41,317 nucleotides of DNA. Origin: Malacoplasma sp. (GTDB taxonomy: Bacteria > Bacillota_I > Bacilli_A > Mycoplasmatales > Mycoplasmoidaceae). The position numbers were made by a program, and so were the translations under genes. Positions within the stretch are counted from its first letter, which is position 1, and every line of letters starts with the position of its first letter. The DNA lies in the NCBI GenBank assembly GCA_021444005.1, contig JABUSB010000005.1:39350-80666 (forward strand). The letters run 5' to 3'. The notes beneath the pieces were generated by a model. That model had not been told where the DNA came from and made no database searches. It saw nothing but the letters and a program-made list of their open reading frames with translations. Shown one piece after another: positions 10,982-21,033 of the stretch.

Positions 10982-11011
10982 TTATGGAGTGTTGTGACAA
11001 TACTTCCATAA
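10982..11011 (+). other. Hairpin between tRNA-Ile2 and tRNA-Ser
   Basis: TTATGGAGTGTTG (10982-10994) pairs with CAATACTTCCATAA (10998-11011) around a TGA loop with one bulged base. There is no T tract, so it is not an ordinary terminator. It lies in the longest spacer of the cluster and could be an RNA-processing site. Confidence 0.45.
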
Positions 11012-11015
11012 CATC

Positions 11016-11108
11016 GGAGGATTACCCAAGCCTGGTTGAAGGGATCGGTCTTGAAAACCGAAAGGTGCAGAAATGTGCGCGGGGGTTCGAATCCCTCATC
11101 CTCCGCCA
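11016..11108 (+). tRNA. tRNA-Ser (TGA)
   Basis: The acceptor stem GGAGGAT pairs with ATCCTCC, then G and CCA. The anticodon loop CTTGAAA gives TGA. At 93 nt it has the long variable arm of a class II tRNA. Confidence 0.95.
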
Positions 11109-11130
11109 TTTTTAAATATATTAAGTTGTT

Positions 11131-11206
11131 CGCGGGATGGAGCAGTTGGTAGCTCGTCAGGCTCATAATCTGAAGGTCGTAGGTTCGAGTCCTACTCCCG
11201 CAACCA
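11131..11206 (+). tRNA. Initiator tRNA-fMet (CAT)
   Basis: It begins CGCGGG and ends CCCGCAACCA, so position 1-72 is the unpaired C-A typical of initiators. The anticodon loop is CTCATAA. Confidence 0.92.
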
Positions 11207-11209
11207 TAT

Positions 11210-11285
11210 GGTCTTGTGGTGTAGTGATTAACATGCCTCTCTGTCACAGAGGAGATCGCGGGTTTGACTCCCGTCAGGACCGCCA
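11210..11285 (+). tRNA. tRNA-Asp (GTC)
   Basis: The acceptor stem GGTCTTG pairs with CAGGACC (one G-T pair), then G and CCA. The anticodon loop CTGTCAC gives GTC. Confidence 0.95.
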
Positions 11286-11288
11286 TAT

Positions 11289-11364
<76 letters not shown>

Positions 11365-11381
11365 TTTAAAAATTAAATCTT

Positions 11382-11411
11382 AACTAGAATCATAAGATTC
11401 TAGTTTTTTTA
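11382..11411 (+). terminator. Terminator of the tRNA cluster
   Basis: AACTAGAATC (11382-11391) and GATTCTAGTT (11396-11405) form a perfect 10-bp stem with a 4-nt loop, followed by T residues. Confidence 0.85.
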
Positions 11412-11475
11412 TTTGTATTAAATTAAAATTTTATTGATAAACTTTAAAGATATTAATAATAAGATTAAATTAGTT

Positions 11476-12336
11476 ATGAAAGCCAAAAAAATTCAAATCA
11501 AAGTTAAAAAAGCAAATAATAGTGGTTTAAACTCCTTTAATTTTTTAAATAAACTTAATTTGAAAGTTAACAAAACTAATTTAGAGGACTTAAAAATTGA
11601 TGAATCAAGTCCAATTGATATCAAGTGCATTAATGTTGACAAAGCCACTAAAGAAATTGGAAGTGAAAAGAATTTAATTTTAAAAAAGATTAATTTAGAA
11701 ATTAATAAGGGTGAAATTGTCATTATTTTAGGACCAAGTGGAAGTGGGAAAACAACCCTCCTTAACGTAATTGCGGGAATTGATAAAGTAAGCAAAGGGC
11801 AATGTTTAATTAAAGGTGTTGATATTAACAAAATTAGTGATAGCCAATTGGTTAAAATTAGACGCCTTTATATCTCATATATTTACCAACGCTATGGATT
11901 AATTCCAATCATTAGTTGTTATGACAACATTCGGTTAGGTCAATATTTAGTCCCAAAAGACAAAAGGGTTTTAAAGATTGATGAAATTGTCAAAATTGTG
12001 GGGATTGAAAATTTATTAGAAAAGTTTCCCCACGAATTATCAGGAGGGCAAAACCAAAGGGTAGCGATTGCAAGAGCAATTGTAAAACAACCCCAAATAA
12101 TGTTGTGTGATGAACCAACAGGGGCACTAGATTCACAAACTTCTGCTAAAATTATTGATCTGTTTTTAGTGATTAATAAAATGTTTCACACTACAATCGT
12201 GATGGTAACCCATGAGCCTTCATTTGTTAGAATCGCAACAAAAGTAGTTTATTTGAAAGATGGCCAAATTGAAAAGATAGTTGTCCGCAAATCTGTTAAT
12301 AATAACACTACTACAACCCAAGCTAGTGCTAATTAA
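11476..12336 (+). CDS. ABC transporter ATP-binding protein, MacB/LolD type (286 aa)
   Basis: Walker A is GPSGSGKTT (residues 86-94), the signature LSGGQ (188-192), and Walker B IMLCDEPTGALD (catalytic Glu213). The Q-loop region and a terminal TTIVMVTHEP H-loop are present, so the ATPase should be active. The sequence between the motifs (NVIAGIDKVSKGQ, RRLYISYIYQRYGLIP) fits the LolD/MacB/FtsE group that drives FtsX-like permeases. A lysine-rich extension of about 50 residues precedes the domain. I take ATG 11476 as the start; an in-frame TTG at 11434 would add 14 residues. No permease gene is adjacent, so the partner must lie elsewhere. It follows the tRNA terminator. Confidence 0.88.
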   Translation: MKAKKIQIKVKKANNSGLNSFNFLNKLNLKVNKTNLEDLKIDESSPIDIKCINVDKATKEIGSEKNLILKKINLEINKGEIVIILGPSGSGKTTLLNVIAGIDKVSKGQCLIKGVDINKISDSQLVKIRRLYISYIYQRYGLIPIISCYDNIRLGQYLVPKDKRVLKIDEIVKIVGIENLLEKFPHELSGGQNQRVAIARAIVKQPQIMLCDEPTGALDSQTSAKIIDLFLVINKMFHTTIVMVTHEPSFVRIATKVVYLKDGQIEKIVVRKSVNNNTTTTQASAN

Positions 12337-12420
12337 TATTTATTTTGAAAACTTTTAAATTAAAATACTTTCCCCTGTTTTAAAATCTATTTTAATCAAT
12401 TGTTTAAAGGTGCTTTATAT

Positions 12421-12840
12421 ATGGAAAAAAATAATAACCTTGATTGCCTGTTTTGCAAAATTGTTAACAAAACAATTCCTTGTAATTTAATTGCAGAATC
12501 TGAAAATGCAATTGCATTTTTGGACATTAACCCAGTAAGTGATGGGCATACTTTAATAATTCCTAAAACCCATTGTACTAATTTAGTAGATGCTTCTGAA
12601 TCACAACTATTTGAGGTGATGAAGTTAGTACCAATTGTTACTAAAAAAATTGCTCAAGTTTTTAGTCCTGCTGGTTTTAATTTCTTATCAAATATGAATG
12701 CCGTTGCTGGACAAGCTGTTTTTCACTTTCACATTCATATTATGCCCAAATATGAAAAAGACACAGGTTTTGTATTTAGTGGTGTTCAAAAAAATTTGAG
12801 ACCAATTGATGAAGTTTTTAACCTTTTAAAAAAGAATTAA
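12421..12840 (+). CDS. HIT-family nucleotide-binding protein (139 aa)
   Basis: The histidine triad HFHIHIMPK is at residues 102-110, with His102, His104 and His106 the signature His-x-His-x-His. The N-terminus has CLFCKIVNKTIPC, the usual Cys-x-x-Cys and KIxxxxIP start of Hint-type proteins. These hydrolyse nucleoside phosphoramidates or related AMP conjugates; the cellular substrate in mycoplasmas is not settled. Length is typical. An in-frame TTG at 12400 is possible, but ATG 12421 with AAAGGTG upstream is better. The gene is 18 nt ahead of plsX, likely in one operon. Confidence 0.9.
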   Translation: MEKNNNLDCLFCKIVNKTIPCNLIAESENAIAFLDINPVSDGHTLIIPKTHCTNLVDASESQLFEVMKLVPIVTKKIAQVFSPAGFNFLSNMNAVAGQAVFHFHIHIMPKYEKDTGFVFSGVQKNLRPIDEVFNLLKKN

Positions 12841-12858
12841 TAAAAAAGGAATTTGTTT

Positions 12859-13851
12859 ATGATTCTTGCAGTTGATGTAATGGGTTTTGAAAATGATGTT
12901 AGTCAAGCTATCAATGCTTGCTACCAGTTTTGTCAAAAAAACAAAGATGTTTTTATTATTTTAGTGGGGGACCAAAACCAAATCTTAAAACATTTAAAAC
13001 CCAACCATCCTTTTAAAATTCACCACTGTAGTGAAGTTATTTTAATGACCGATTCTCCCATTGCAGTACGTAATAAAGTTAATAGTAGTATGTATCAAGC
13101 AATTATGCTTGTCAAAGAGAATAAAGCAGATGCGGTATTATCAGCTGGGAACACAGCATGTTATGTATTTTTGACAACACTATTGTTAGGAAGAATTAAA
13201 GGCGTTAGCAAAAGTGCTTTTATGCCCTTTATGCCAACTCGCAATGGAGTGGGTGTCAATTTTATCGATGTGGGAGCAAATAAAATAGTTGATGAATTTG
13301 ATTTATTATCCTTTGCCAAAATGGGTAAGATTTATGTTGAAAAGGTTCGCAATATTATTAACCCCAGAATTGGGATTTTAAACATTGGCACAGAAGATGA
13401 CAAAGGATTGGATTATCACATTAAAGCTAATAAACTATTAAAATCAGAATCAAGTTTGAATTATGTTGGGTTTATTGAATCCCGTGAGTTGTTAGAGGGC
13501 AAAATTGATTTAATCATCGCAGATGGGTTTACGGGAAACCTCGTTCTAAAAGCAATGGAGGGAACTTTTAAAACAGCATTATATTCTTTATTAGATACTC
13601 TTAAAAAACCACTCTTTGGTTGATTGTGGTTTTTAATGTCAATTCCCAATTTGCTAACTGTTAAAAACAAGTATGATTATAAAAACAATGCGGGTGCAAT
13701 TGTGATTGGGTTAAACAAAATCGCGATCAAAACCCATGGGAGTGCGGATAAGAAACAGTTTTACAGTTCTTTAAGATTAATGAAGCAAACTGTATTAGCT
13801 AATTTAGTTAATGTTTTAGAAAGTGAATTTTATGAGCAACCAAAACAATAA
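12859..13851 (+). CDS. plsX: Phosphate acyltransferase PlsX
   Basis: PlsX makes acyl-phosphate from acyl-ACP (or works together with fatty acid kinase products) for PlsY, which acylates glycerol-3-phosphate in phospholipid synthesis. The 330-aa length is typical. Family features are the start MILAVDVMGFEND (usually AVDAMGGD), AVLSAGNTACY, and GFIESRELLEGKIDLIIADGFTGN. A TGA=Trp at 13621-13623 lies in FGWLWFLMSIP; ending there would lose the last 76 residues. AAGGA precedes the ATG. The 3-prime end overlaps rnc by 20 nt; plsX-rnc adjacency is common in Mollicutes and Firmicutes. Confidence 0.93.
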
Positions 13852-14569
13852 AAAAAGTGTTCAAGTTTGGGATATTCGCAATTTGTTAAAGCAATTTGAT
13901 ATCTTTCCTAAAAACTACAAGTATTATGTAGAAGCTTTAACCCACAACTCTTATAACAATGAAAAAAAGGTGGGATACACTTACCAACGCTTGGAATTTC
14001 TAGGGGATGCTTTAATTCAAAAATTGATTTCTGTATTTTTGTTTAAAAATCAAAATTTGGATGAGCAACAAATGACTGAAATTCGCAAAAATTTAGTTAA
14101 AACTGAAACCTTTCGTAAAGCTTCTGAGGAATTGAATTTAATCAACTATGCTTTTATTGGCAAAGGAATTAATTTAGAAAAAGACACCCTTAAAATTAAG
14201 TGCGATTTGTTTGAATCAATTGCGGGTGCAATTTTTTTAGATTTGGGAGAAGATGCGGTTTTTAAGTTTTTAGAAAACACAATTTTAAAATATTATTACA
14301 ATAATGAATTAGTAGACCCAATTGATTACAAATCTCGAATTCAGGAATTGTTTCAATCCAATATTTCTTCCCGTCTTAAAAAAGCCCATATTTGTTACCA
14401 AACAGTGGAATTGGAAGATGGTAGCTTTAAAGCCGTTTTACATTTTGATAACATTGTCTATGGTACTGGAAGCGGTAAAACTAAAAAGGATGCGCAAAAA
14501 GCCGCAGCGAAAATGGCATATGAAAAATATGTGTACCAAAATGAAGAAGGCAACAAAGAAAATGAATAA
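13832..14569 (+). CDS. rnc: Ribonuclease III
   Basis: It cleaves double-stranded RNA in rRNA and mRNA maturation. The catalytic signature YQRLEFLGDALIQ is at about residues 51-63, with the conserved Glu and Asp. The second acidic site is in CDLFESIAGAIFLD. A C-terminal double-stranded RNA-binding domain covers about residues 165-240 and includes GSGKTKKDAQKAAAKMAY. Length is 245 aa, normal for the family. The ATG lies inside the end of plsX, indicating translational coupling. It is also the candidate processing enzyme for the long hairpins of the 28-30 kb region (inference). Confidence 0.95.
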   Translation: MSNQNNKKSVQVWDIRNLLKQFDIFPKNYKYYVEALTHNSYNNEKKVGYTYQRLEFLGDALIQKLISVFLFKNQNLDEQQMTEIRKNLVKTETFRKASEELNLINYAFIGKGINLEKDTLKIKCDLFESIAGAIFLDLGEDAVFKFLENTILKYYYNNELVDPIDYKSRIQELFQSNISSRLKKAHICYQTVELEDGSFKAVLHFDNIVYGTGSGKTKKDAQKAAAKMAYEKYVYQNEEGNKENE

Positions 14570-14606
14570 AAATCACTAACCTTTTTTGGCTAGTGATTTT
14601 TTTATT
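14569..14606. terminator. Bidirectional terminator after rnc
   Basis: AATCACTA (14571-14578) pairs with TAGTGATT (14591-14598), with flanking A and T tracts extending the stem on both sides. It serves rnc and the convergent membrane protein gene whose stop codon lies in it. Confidence 0.8.
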
Positions 14607-15198
14607 TTTGTTTAAATTTAACCTTTTTTGATTTCTCTGCTCTTTTGTTTTTGCCCACATTGCGGGTCATAAACAAAATCAAAAATGTACCAATAGAAAC
14701 TATAAAAATGATAACCCCAATACAAAATCCCGCAATTTGGGGTGATTCACTAATAGTTCGGTTTAGTGCGTGGGTTCCAGTTTGTATGTAATTAGTTACA
14801 AAAGCACTGTAACTATCGCTGTTGTTTGCATAAGTTAGTTTTGCAGCATTATCTAAATCGTTAAAGAATGTATTAACATCATTTTTGTATTGGTTTAATT
14901 TTGTACTATTAAAGATTTTTGCAAAATCATTGTAGGGAATTTGCTCTAAATTATTTGTGTTGTTTGCAGCATTCAAATTTGCAACTCCTTGGTTGTAATA
15001 GGTTGCAGTATTATGGATACGAATGTAGTTTCAGTAGTGATCAGTTTCAACTGCAAATACAATTAATCCAACAATTGCTGTAGTACCAAAAAATCCAAAT
15101 GTTAATAGCTTTTTATTTTTAATGCTTAAAAAGGATTTTTTATTATTTTTTTTATTATCAGCATTAGTTTCAATTGCTTTGTTAGAATTATTTTTCAT
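14602..15198 (-). CDS. Two-TM membrane protein of unknown function (198 aa)
   Basis: It begins MKNNSNKAIETNADNKKNNK, a basic cytoplasmic start, followed by a membrane helix at about residues 31-49 (LLTFGFFGTTAIVGLIVFAV). An Asn/Tyr-rich stretch of about 95 residues follows, then a second helix (about 150-173, IAGFCIGVIIFIVSIGTFLI), and a lysine-rich tail. The loop is therefore probably outside. One TGA=Trp lies in DHYWNYIRI. A minus-strand TATATT lies about 12 nt upstream of the ATG, implying a very short leader. I do not recognise the family. Confidence 0.7.
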
Positions 15199-15277
15199 AG
15201 GCTAAAGATAATATAAAGTTTATATTTATTTTAAATAATTATAGTTATAATATCATTAAATTATGTTAATAATTTCA

Positions 15278-15304
15278 CCTAGTTTATGTATAAACTGGGG
15301 TTTT
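15278..15304 (+). other. Terminator-like hairpin in the leader of the ABC exporter operon
   Basis: The 283-nt gap between divergent genes (15199-15481) has TATAAT at 15246-15251. Then CCTAGTTTA (15278-15286) pairs with TAAACTGGG (15291-15299) around TGTA, followed by TTTT. If the TATAAT is used, this would be an attenuator-like element in a leader of about 220 nt. A second -10-like TATATT at about 15452 lies just before the ribosome site AAAGGAG. The rest of the gap shows nothing clear. Confidence 0.35.
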
Positions 15305-15481
15305 ATGAGTGCAGATAAATAAAATAAATTTTTGATAATTAATCTTATTTTTAATTTGTAGTTTTGACTGCATTTAATGGTATTATTTCATAATTAACAA
15401 ATATACTCAAATTTTTTATTTGAATTATTTTTAACAAATCTTAATTTAGTATATTTTGTGTTTATTTAAGAAAGGAGAATT

Positions 15482-17242
15482 ATGTTTAAACTGTTAAAAT
15501 ACATGTCTAAAAGAGATGCATTTGTTTCCTTTTTATGTATTTTTATTTGTTTATTACAAGCTGGATGTGACATTGCACAGCCCTTTTTATTATCCTCTCT
15601 AAACAGCACCACAAGCACATCGATTGCAGAAATGTGGAAACTTGTTGGGGGGATGATTGGACTTGCAGTTTTAAGTTTCATCTTTGGGACTATTGTTGCA
15701 TTAATGTCATCGCGGATCACAATCCAAGTGGCTAGTAATATCAGATTTAGTATGTTTAATAAAATTCAGTGATTAACAGGACCTGATATTGATAAACTAA
15801 CACCAGCTTCTTTGATAACTCGAATGACAAATGACATTACCCAATATCAAAATACATTAATTTTGATGATCCGGGTGTTATCAAGAGCGGTGTTTTTATT
15901 TATTGGTGGAATCATTGCATCCTTTATTTTCAGCTCAGAATTAATTGCAACTAATGGTGATAACCTTTGGTGGTTAGCATTTATTATTTTGGGTTGTATT
16001 TTCATAATGCTATTAATAATTTCAATATTAATGGTATTTGCTGTTCCTAAATTTAAACAACAACAAAAAGAAACTGATGATGCAAATAAACTAATGCGTG
16101 AAACAATTTTGGGAAGTAAAGTTGTCAAAGCATTTAATTTGCAAAGTGAACAAATTGAAGTATTTGATAAACAAAATAAATCATTAAGACGTACATCAAC
16201 ATTAGCACAAACGATTATTTTTGTCTTAATGCCTGTAATTCAATTTTTTGTACAAGTTTCAATTGTTATTCTATTAATTGTAGCTGGGGTTTTAATGCAA
16301 AACTCATCAGCACAAACATCATCAACACCAGTTGTGCTTGTGTTTATCCAAATGGTTTCATTAATTGTAATGGGCTTTATGATGTCTTCAATGACAATTG
16401 TGAATATGGCGCAAACTAAGGCTTCAACTAACCGGATTCACGAAGTTTTCAATACTATTCCTTCAATTGCAAAAAATGAATCTAGCAATTACATTGAAAA
16501 TTCAGATGTTGTATTTAAAAATGTTAACTTTAAATACATTGATAGCAAGGATTCGTTAAGTGTGTTACAAGACATTAGTTTTGAAGCAAAAGCTGGGGAA
16601 ATGATTGGAATCATTGGACCAACAGGAAGTGGAAAAACAACACTTGTTAATCTAATAATGCGAAACTATGATGTGGATGAAGGAGAAGTTAGTATCTCTG
16701 GATTTAACATTAAAGACATTAACTATGATTCTTTAAGAGATTCAATTCGATATGTCCCTCAAAAAAACGTCTTGTTTGCTGGAACGATTCGAAGCAATTT
16801 ACTCTATGGTAAAAATGATGCGACTGATGAAGAATTGGTATTAGCTGCAAAACGTGCGCAAGCACTTGAGTTTATTCAAAAGAAAGAAAATTATTTTGAC
16901 TCAGTTGTTGACCAACGTGGGGGGAATTTCTCTGGGGGTCAAAAACAAAGATTATCAATTGCAAGAGCGCTTGTTAAAGTTCCTAAAATTCTAATTTTAG
17001 ATGATTCAACAAGTGCGCTTGATATGATAACAGAAGCTAAAGTACAAGAAAACATTCGCAAGCTTGAAAACACAACAACATTCTTAGTAGGACAAAGAAT
17101 TTCAGCAATCAGTCGGGCTGATAAAATTATTGTTTTAGACCAAGGTAAAATGGTAGGGTATGGAACTCATAACCAACTATTAAAAAAATGTGCATTATAT
17201 AAAGAAATTGCTAAATCACAAGCAATTGGAGTGGAGGAATAG
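15482..17242 (+). CDS. ABC exporter subunit 1, with degenerate ATP site (586 aa)
   Basis: This is a full half-transporter: six membrane helices in the N-terminal 330 residues, then an ATPase domain with Walker A GPTGSGKTT (379-387) and signature FSGGQ (483-487). Walker B is ILILDDS: the catalytic Glu is replaced by Asp508. The H-loop reads LVGQRIS with Gln538 in place of His. This matches the non-hydrolytic half of heterodimeric type IV exporters (TM287/288 and BmrCD type). Start ATG 15482 follows AAAGGAG. TGA=Trp at 15770 joins the segments. The partner begins one base after the stop. Substrate unknown; drugs, lipids or peptides are all possible for the family. Confidence 0.92.
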
Positions 17243-17243
17243 G

Positions 17244-19187
17244 ATGAATAAAGCATTATCAAATAATTCTGCATCTTCTACAAGTTCTGCATATTACAAA
17301 AAAAACCCAAATAAAAAAGAAGGATTGAACTTTAAATTAGCATTTAAGGTTATTCGAAAATATTTAGGGTTTTACAAAAAATCAGTCCTTATTGCTTTTC
17401 TATTGTCACTAGTTGCTACTGCTTTTAATATCTTAGCAATTATTGGTTTGGGTGATTTGCAAACAATGTTTAGTACCATTATTGTTAGAGGTGGTACTCA
17501 AGTAGTTTCAGAACAATGGTATTTAACATTTGCCGGTTTATTAATTGTATATTATTTCATAAATGCCTTTGTACAATGGATTATGAATTTAGTTGTGATC
17601 CGGTTAGCACAAGGTGCTGGGTATAAGTTAAGAATGGATTTGTTTAACAAAGTCCAAATCTTGTCAGTTAAATACTTTGATACTCACGAAAGTGGGGATA
17701 TGATGAGTGTACTAACTAATGATGTGTATAACATTGTCCAATTTGTTTCGCAAAACTTAACCCAAACGTTATACGGAATTGCGACAATGTTGGGAATGCT
17801 TATTTTAATGTTTATCATTTCCCCAGTTTTGGGTGCAATGATAATGGGAATTCTAATCATTCTCCTATCACTTGTATTTATCTTGATTAAAAAAAGTGGG
17901 CCTGCATTTATTGGTCAACAACGACAATTGGGGGAAATTAATGGTTATATTGAAGAAAAGATTTCAGGACAAAACATCATTAATTTCTACAAACAACAAA
18001 ATACTGTCCAAAATGAATTCCAAGAAATTAATATAAGACTGACAAAAAGCTCTAAAATATCACAATCAATTTCTGGGCTTTTAATTCCTTGATTGAATTT
18101 CTTAACTAACTTTACATTTGCAATCGCGTATGGAGTTGGGTTTACAATGATTATAAATAATGTGTCATTTTATGGTGCAGGGGTTGCTGTTACATTGGAT
18201 AAATCATTAACTGATACTCTTTACCAAATTCCAGGTGAGGCTGGAAGAATTGCAGCTAATATGGCATTATTAACTTCATTTACATTAGCATCAAGAAACT
18301 TTGTTAGCCCTATCAACCAAATCATTGCAATGGTTTCACAAATGAACTTAGCAGTGGCAGGGTGTACTAGAGCTGATGAAATTCTTGTACAACAATCAGA
18401 ATTTAAACCTTTTGAAACAAAAGAGGTTGAAACTGATCTAAAAGGAAAAGTGGAAATTAAAGATTTAAGTTTTAGTTATGTAGAAGGCAAACCAGTCCTT
18501 AAAAATGTTAATATTACCGCCCTTCCAGGACAAACAATTGCGATTGTGGGACCAACTGGAAGTGGTAAAACAACAATCATCAATTTGTTAACCAAGTTTT
18601 ATGACATTGAAGAGGGTGACATTCTAATTGATGGTTATGACATTAAAACTTTAACTAAACAAAGTATGCGAAAGCAAGTTTCAATTGTTTTGCAAGATAC
18701 ATATTTATTTAGTGGGACAATTATTGAAAACATTCGGTTAGCAAAACCAGATGCAACAGATGAAGAAATTAAAGAAGTTGCAAGACTTGCAGATTGTGAA
18801 GACTTTATTTTAAAACTTGAAAATGGGTATGACACAGTGTTGTCAGAAAATGCAAGTGAATTGTCAAGTGGGCAAAAACAATTAATCGCGATTGCCCGTG
18901 CAATGATTTCCCCTTCTAGCATTCTAATCCTTGATGAAGCCACAAGTAATGTCGATACGCGAACAGAAAAAATTGTGCAAGGGGCAATGCTAAAACTGAT
19001 TAAAAACAAAACTTCATTTGTCATTGCGCACCGTTTATCAACTGTCAGAAATGCGGATAAGATTGTGGTATTAAAAGACGGAATGGTATTAGAAACTGGT
19101 AACCACAAAGATTTAATGAAACTAAAAGGTTTCTATTACAATCTAAATATGTCAAAAACTGACAACCTTGATGTTGAAAGTGATTAA
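17244..19187 (+). CDS. ABC exporter subunit 2, with catalytic ATP site (647 aa)
   Basis: The ATPase domain has Walker A GPTGSGKTT (436-444), Walker B ILILDEAT with Glu565, and H-loop IAHRLST with His596, all canonical. The signature is LSSGQ (540-544) rather than LSGGQ. In the heterodimer this altered signature would face subunit 1's degenerate Walker site, while subunit 1's intact FSGGQ would face this subunit's good site, giving one working and one regulatory ATP site. The N-terminus has an extra basic, Ser/Asn-rich segment of about 30 residues before the first helix. ATG 17244 follows GGAGGAATAGG. The TM domain carries an insertion near residues 295-340 (GVAVTLDKSLTDTLYQIPGE), perhaps an external loop. 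Confidence 0.92.
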
Positions 19188-19218
19188 AAATTAAATACAA
19201 ATTAAATTTATCTAAATA

Positions 19219-20610
19219 ATGGAAGCTACTAAACTTTTTACAATTTTTGAAAAGCAAAAGAATTTTGTGCAACTCAATAACCAAAATAGTTTTGCCAATA
19301 TTCAAAAAAGACTATTAAATTTTGTTTCTGTTTACAAAATGCACCAAAAAGAACTTATTGAAACAATCAATAGCTGTTATAACAGCTCTTTGTGGGATGT
19401 TTTGTATTATGAAATTAAGATAATTAATCGGGAAATCGATTATTTTGTTAAAAACATTAAAAAGTTTGCCAACAGTTTTAGTTTTAAAAATAAACTAAAT
19501 GCTTTTATGTTTGCAAAACCAATTACGATTAATCAGCCATATGGGTCTGTACTGTTATTGTTTAACCACGTTTTCCCACTTTCGAAAATCTTTAGGTTGA
19601 TATTAGCAGCACTAGTGTGTGGCAATGTAGTTGTTGCAAAATTACCAAAACTAAATGTTGAATTAGCCAATCTTGTTAAGAAAATTTTTAGTAGTGCATA
19701 CAATGAAAATTTACTGTATTTTTTAGATGAAAACATATCTGAAGCTGATTTAAAAGCAGTATCTGATTTTGGGTTTGATTTAATTTATTATAATGGCGAT
19801 AGTGAAACTGCAAAATCATTAGTGCGAAATTATGCTACAAAATTTTGTAAAGTAGTTTATGAAATTCGCAATAAAAATCCCGTAATAGTGGATGAAACTG
19901 CAGATTTAAATAAAGCTGCAAAAAAGATTGTGTTTTCCAAACTTTTGTTTAGTGGCCAAACTGAGCAATCTATTGATTTCTTAGTGATTCATGAATCAAT
20001 TATTCAAAACTTTATAACTGCACTAAGATCTGAGTTTCAAAAACAATTTGACAAAGAAGATTCAATTAAAAATTTTACTAAAATCGGGACTAATGCAGAG
20101 TTTGAAGAAATTAATAATACTTTAAAAAAGTTTTTAGTTAAAAACCGGATTATTTTTGGGGATCACAATAACTTTGACCAAAAGATTAATTTCATTCTAA
20201 TCCAAGTTGATGATCTTAAATCCAACTTGTTATTAGACGATATTGCATCCCCTATTTTACCAGTTGTGATTTTTAACAGCTTTGCGGATGTAAAAGGGAT
20301 TATTGAGCACAACGATTGCCCTAAATGTGTTTATGTATTCTCTAAAAACAAATCACGGATTAACCAACTATTAAATGATGTTGAATCTTGTAATTTTGTT
20401 GTAAATGACACAATGCTTCCTTATTTAAATAATTTAGAATTTGGGGGTATTAAATATAGTGGATCCAATTTATTAGGTGCATTCCAATCCTTAAGTACAT
20501 TCAGTTACAAAAGGTATTTAATTTATAAAACCAGAACTTCTAAAAAAACCTATTTAAATGTGAAAGCAAAAAACGAAATTGCAAAGCAAAAAATAGCTAA
20601 AATTAAATAA
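19219..20610 (+). CDS. Aldehyde-dehydrogenase-like protein lacking the catalytic cysteine (463 aa)
   Basis: The layout is that of an aldehyde dehydrogenase: QPYGSVLLLFNHVFPLSKIF (the usual PxGVVxxIxPWNFP region), CGNVVVAKLP (GNxVVxKP), EIRNKNPVIVDETADL (normally ELGGKNPxIVxxDADL), and ILPVVIFNS near the end. At the active-site motif, where NxGQxCxA is expected, the sequence is FSGQTEQSIDFLVI: the nucleophilic Cys is Glu249. The Gly-Gly of the ELGGK motif is also lost, although the Glu remains. It is therefore probably not an oxidising enzyme; it may be a pseudoenzyme or a binding protein, or the reaction may differ. It lies 31 nt after the ABC exporter and ends in a strong terminator, so it is likely in that operon. 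Confidence 0.78.
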   Translation: MEATKLFTIFEKQKNFVQLNNQNSFANIQKRLLNFVSVYKMHQKELIETINSCYNSSLWDVLYYEIKIINREIDYFVKNIKKFANSFSFKNKLNAFMFAKPITINQPYGSVLLLFNHVFPLSKIFRLILAALVCGNVVVAKLPKLNVELANLVKKIFSSAYNENLLYFLDENISEADLKAVSDFGFDLIYYNGDSETAKSLVRNYATKFCKVVYEIRNKNPVIVDETADLNKAAKKIVFSKLLFSGQTEQSIDFLVIHESIIQNFITALRSEFQKQFDKEDSIKNFTKIGTNAEFEEINNTLKKFLVKNRIIFGDHNNFDQKINFILIQVDDLKSNLLLDDIASPILPVVIFNSFADVKGIIEHNDCPKCVYVFSKNKSRINQLLNDVESCNFVVNDTMLPYLNNLEFGGIKYSGSNLLGAFQSLSTFSYKRYLIYKTRTSKKTYLNVKAKNEIAKQKIAKIK

Positions 20611-20612
20611 TA

Positions 20613-20660
20613 AAAAATCCCTTTAAAAAAAATCAAAAATGATTTTAGAGGGATTTTTAT
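20613..20660 (+). terminator. Terminator after the ALDH-like gene
   Basis: AAAAATCCCT (about 20613-20622) pairs with AGGGATTTTT (about 20648-20657); inner A and T tracts extend the stem, and T residues follow. Confidence 0.8.
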
Positions 20661-20715
20661 TTTTAACTTGCTTGAAATTATATTATTTTTTTTAATACAA
20701 TAAAACAATAATATA

Positions 20716-20721
20716 TATAAT
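20716..20721 (+). promoter_or_regulatory. -10 element of the Asp23-like/fakA operon
   Basis: TATAAT about 37 nt before the GTG start of the Asp23-like gene. The -35 region is weak. Leader of about 30 nt with no clear ribosome site. Confidence 0.45.
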
Positions 20722-20757
20722 ACTATAAAATTCAATTTTATATGTAAGTGCAAAGTT

Positions 20758-21015
20758 GTGTTAAGTCAAAAAATTACTAAAAAAATTATTGAACAAATTT
20801 TTAATTCAACATTGGGAGTGGTTTCTAAATTTTCAATGAGTGATTTAAACATTGTTAATGAATCAAATTGTGTTGTAATTAATATCAACATTAAAATAGA
20901 CGTTAGTGCTGTTAATGTTTTAGAGACTGCAAAAATGGTTCAAAAACGTATTTTTTATGAATTATCTGACAAAACCGATTTAAAAAATTTAATTATTAAT
21001 TTACTAATTAACTAA
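20758..21015 (+). CDS. Asp23/Gls24 (YloU)-like small protein (85 aa)
   Basis: The protein reads MLSQKITKKIIEQIFNSTLG then VVININIKIDVSAVNVLETA. The pattern of an N-terminal helix, a Gly-Val turn and alternating hydrophobic strands followed by a helix of the AxxVQKRI type fits the short Asp23/YloU family. In Firmicutes and Mollicutes yloU precedes the DAK-domain kinase gene (yloV/fakA), exactly as here, 18 nt apart. It starts at GTG 20758; no in-frame ATG or other start gives the full domain. Its molecular role is not established; a link to envelope or fatty acid metabolism is inferred from synteny. Confidence 0.72.
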   Translation: MLSQKITKKIIEQIFNSTLGVVSKFSMSDLNIVNESNCVVININIKIDVSAVNVLETAKMVQKRIFYELSDKTDLKNLIINLLIN

Positions 21016-21033
21016 ACAAGGATTATTAAAATA

